DNA from: Micromonospora parathelypteridis
Lineage (GTDB): Bacteria; Actinomycetota; Actinomycetes; Mycobacteriales; Micromonosporaceae
Length of the DNA stretch: 64,000 nt
Assembly: GCF_014201145.1 (NCBI RefSeq)
Contig: NZ_JACHDP010000001.1
Location: forward strand, 3,286,001 to 3,350,000
Direction of reading: 5' to 3'
How positions within the stretch are numbered: position 1 is the first letter of the stretch; each line of letters opens with the position of its first letter. Below are positions 63,204 to 64,000 of the stretch, piece after piece. The position numbers and the translations under genes were made by a program. The notes under the pieces were generated by a model that searched no databases, was not told the DNA's origin, and saw only the letters and a list, made by a program, of their open reading frames with translations.

Positions 63204-64000
63204 TCAGATCGACCAGACCGCCCAGGCACCCGGCTCGATCCACCAGGAACGCTTCCGGGTCAGCTCCCCCTCGACACCGTCGTCGAGGTACGGCACCTTC
63301 CCCTCCCTGGGCAGCACCGACACGGCCCGCCCGCGAGCCCGCCGAACTTCGAGGCGTACCCGCTTGCGACCCAACGCCGAGCGGACGACCACCGGAATGG
63401 CCACCGCGACCTCGATCTGGCCGTCGGCCGGGTCCGGCGCGGTCAGCAGCGTCACGTCGTCGAGCGTCGCGTACCCGCCGGCGTTGCCGACCGCGCAGGC
63501 CAGCAGCGGTTCGTCGCCGTTGGTGAGGATGGTGTCGTCCACCTCCACCCGGGCCCGCCAGTGCAGTGGCCGGCCAGCGTCGTCGGCGGCGCCGAGCAGC
63601 GCGCCGTCCAGGGTCACCGAGCCACCGTCGTTGCGCAGCAGGTCCAGTCGGCGCGCCGTGCCGTCCAACACCGCGGCGGCCACCGCCGCCGGATCACGCG
63701 GCAACCCGAGCTGCGCGGCCAGGTCCCGGTGGGTGCCCCCACGAGCCGGATCGAGCGGGAGTACGGCCACCGGCGGCAGATCGGGCAGGGTCCGGTTGCC
63801 GGGCAGATCCGCCGGGCGGCGGCTCGGCGCTGGCGCGTACCGCCGGACCAGCCGGCGCAGCACGGCGCGCAACTGCCCGTCGCTGGCCGTGGCGACGACG
63901 AGCCGGGTCTTGCCGTCCAGATCCGGCCAGGTGAGGCCGTCCGGGCGGGCGGGACCGTCGAGCCGGGCCAACACCGCGTCGATCTCCGCGTCGGAGCGGG
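63204..64000 (-). CDS. Diacylglycerol kinase-like lipid kinase, C-terminal part (5' truncated by window edge)
   Basis: The frame is open to the window edge with no in-frame stop upstream of 63974. The visible residues include VAVLPLDPARGGTHRDLAAQ, corresponding to the GT(A/S)ND region of the DAGK catalytic fold (here GGTHRD), LDLLRNDGGSVTLDGALLGA, VEVDDTILTNGDEPLLACAV and TLDDVTLLTAPDPADGQIEV. The usual GGDGT nucleotide motif is presumably in the missing part. It is close to the MinD-like gene on the same strand, about 98 bases away. Confidence 0.7.
   Translation of the reverse strand, partial: RSDAEIDAVLARLDGPARPDGLTWPDLDGKTRLVVATASDGQLRAVLRRLVRRYAPAPSRRPADLPGNRTLPDLPPVAVLPLDPARGGTHRDLAAQLGLPRDPAAVAAAVLDGTARRLDLLRNDGGSVTLDGALLGAADDAGRPLHWRARVEVDDTILTNGDEPLLACAVGNAGGYATLDDVTLLTAPDPADGQIEVAVAIPVVVRSALGRKRVRLEVRRARGRAVSVLPREGKVPYLDDGVEGELTRKRSWWIEPGAWAVWSI

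Overview
This window comes from the chromosome of a high-GC actinomycete, most likely a member of the Micromonosporaceae (Micromonospora-like). The evidence is the strong G/C bias at third codon positions, many GTG starts, and actinobacterial families such as an F420/LLM-type oxidoreductase, DUF6458, a DUF3151-type protein next to fba, an LppU/SCO3897-type tail, an SCO5717-like MinD ATPase and an HspR-controlled chaperone operon. There is no CRISPR array, prophage, integrase or insertion sequence. It reads as core chromosome with small accessory patches.

Layout. 1-10 kb: the end of an NlpC/P60 hydrolase, dcd, a tRNA-Gly(CCC), two poorly known proteins, a short ORF that looks like a sigma-factor start fused to another protein's tail, a coupled HTH/membrane protein pair, two DHFR/RibD-like reductases, an LLM oxidoreductase, an ASCH protein and a questin-oxidase-like protein. 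10-19 kb: RlpA-like protein, SpoIIE-type phosphatase, a large acyl-CoA dehydrogenase behind two palindromic operators, a SixA-type phosphatase between two DUF6458 genes, a hemolysin-III protein, and the 5-oxoprolinase operon pxpBCA. 19-29 kb: a thioredoxin/NHL protein, a very large Pro/Gln/Trp-rich membrane protein, a 45-residue gene, and a branched-chain-type 2-oxoacid dehydrogenase operon (E1 alpha, E1 beta, E2). 29-35 kb: a DPDPT-repeat protein, a PAP2-like protein and two coupled dynamin-type GTPases facing away from dnaK. 35-48 kb: dnaK-grpE-dnaJ-hspR, a KhtTU-like K+/H+ efflux pair, an epoxide hydrolase with a divergent TetR repressor, and clpB. 48-64 kb: small membrane proteins, an SDR, pyrE, an ArsR regulator, DedA, an LPXTG-like surface protein, a SigE-family sigma factor with an LCP protein, a frameshifted LPXTG remnant, a holin-like protein, fba, a LOG-family protein, DUF3151, a MinD-like ATPase and part of a lipid kinase.

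How it works together. The clearest circuit is heat shock. HspR is encoded last in the dnaK operon, and HAIR-type inverted repeats (TTGAGT-N7-ACTCAA and TTGAGC-N7-GCTCAA) lie in front of dnaK and of clpB, which is 9 kb away. Local repression is suggested for the acyl-CoA dehydrogenase, the epoxide hydrolase/TetR pair and the HTH/membrane pair by palindromes or repeated boxes at their promoters.

The most unusual signal is a set of four different palindromic elements (near 21.3, 25.8, 42.9 and 47.6 kb). Their outer arms all fit YGATSWTG while their inner arms differ. One of them lies inside the linker-coding part of the E2 gene and keeps the frame open.
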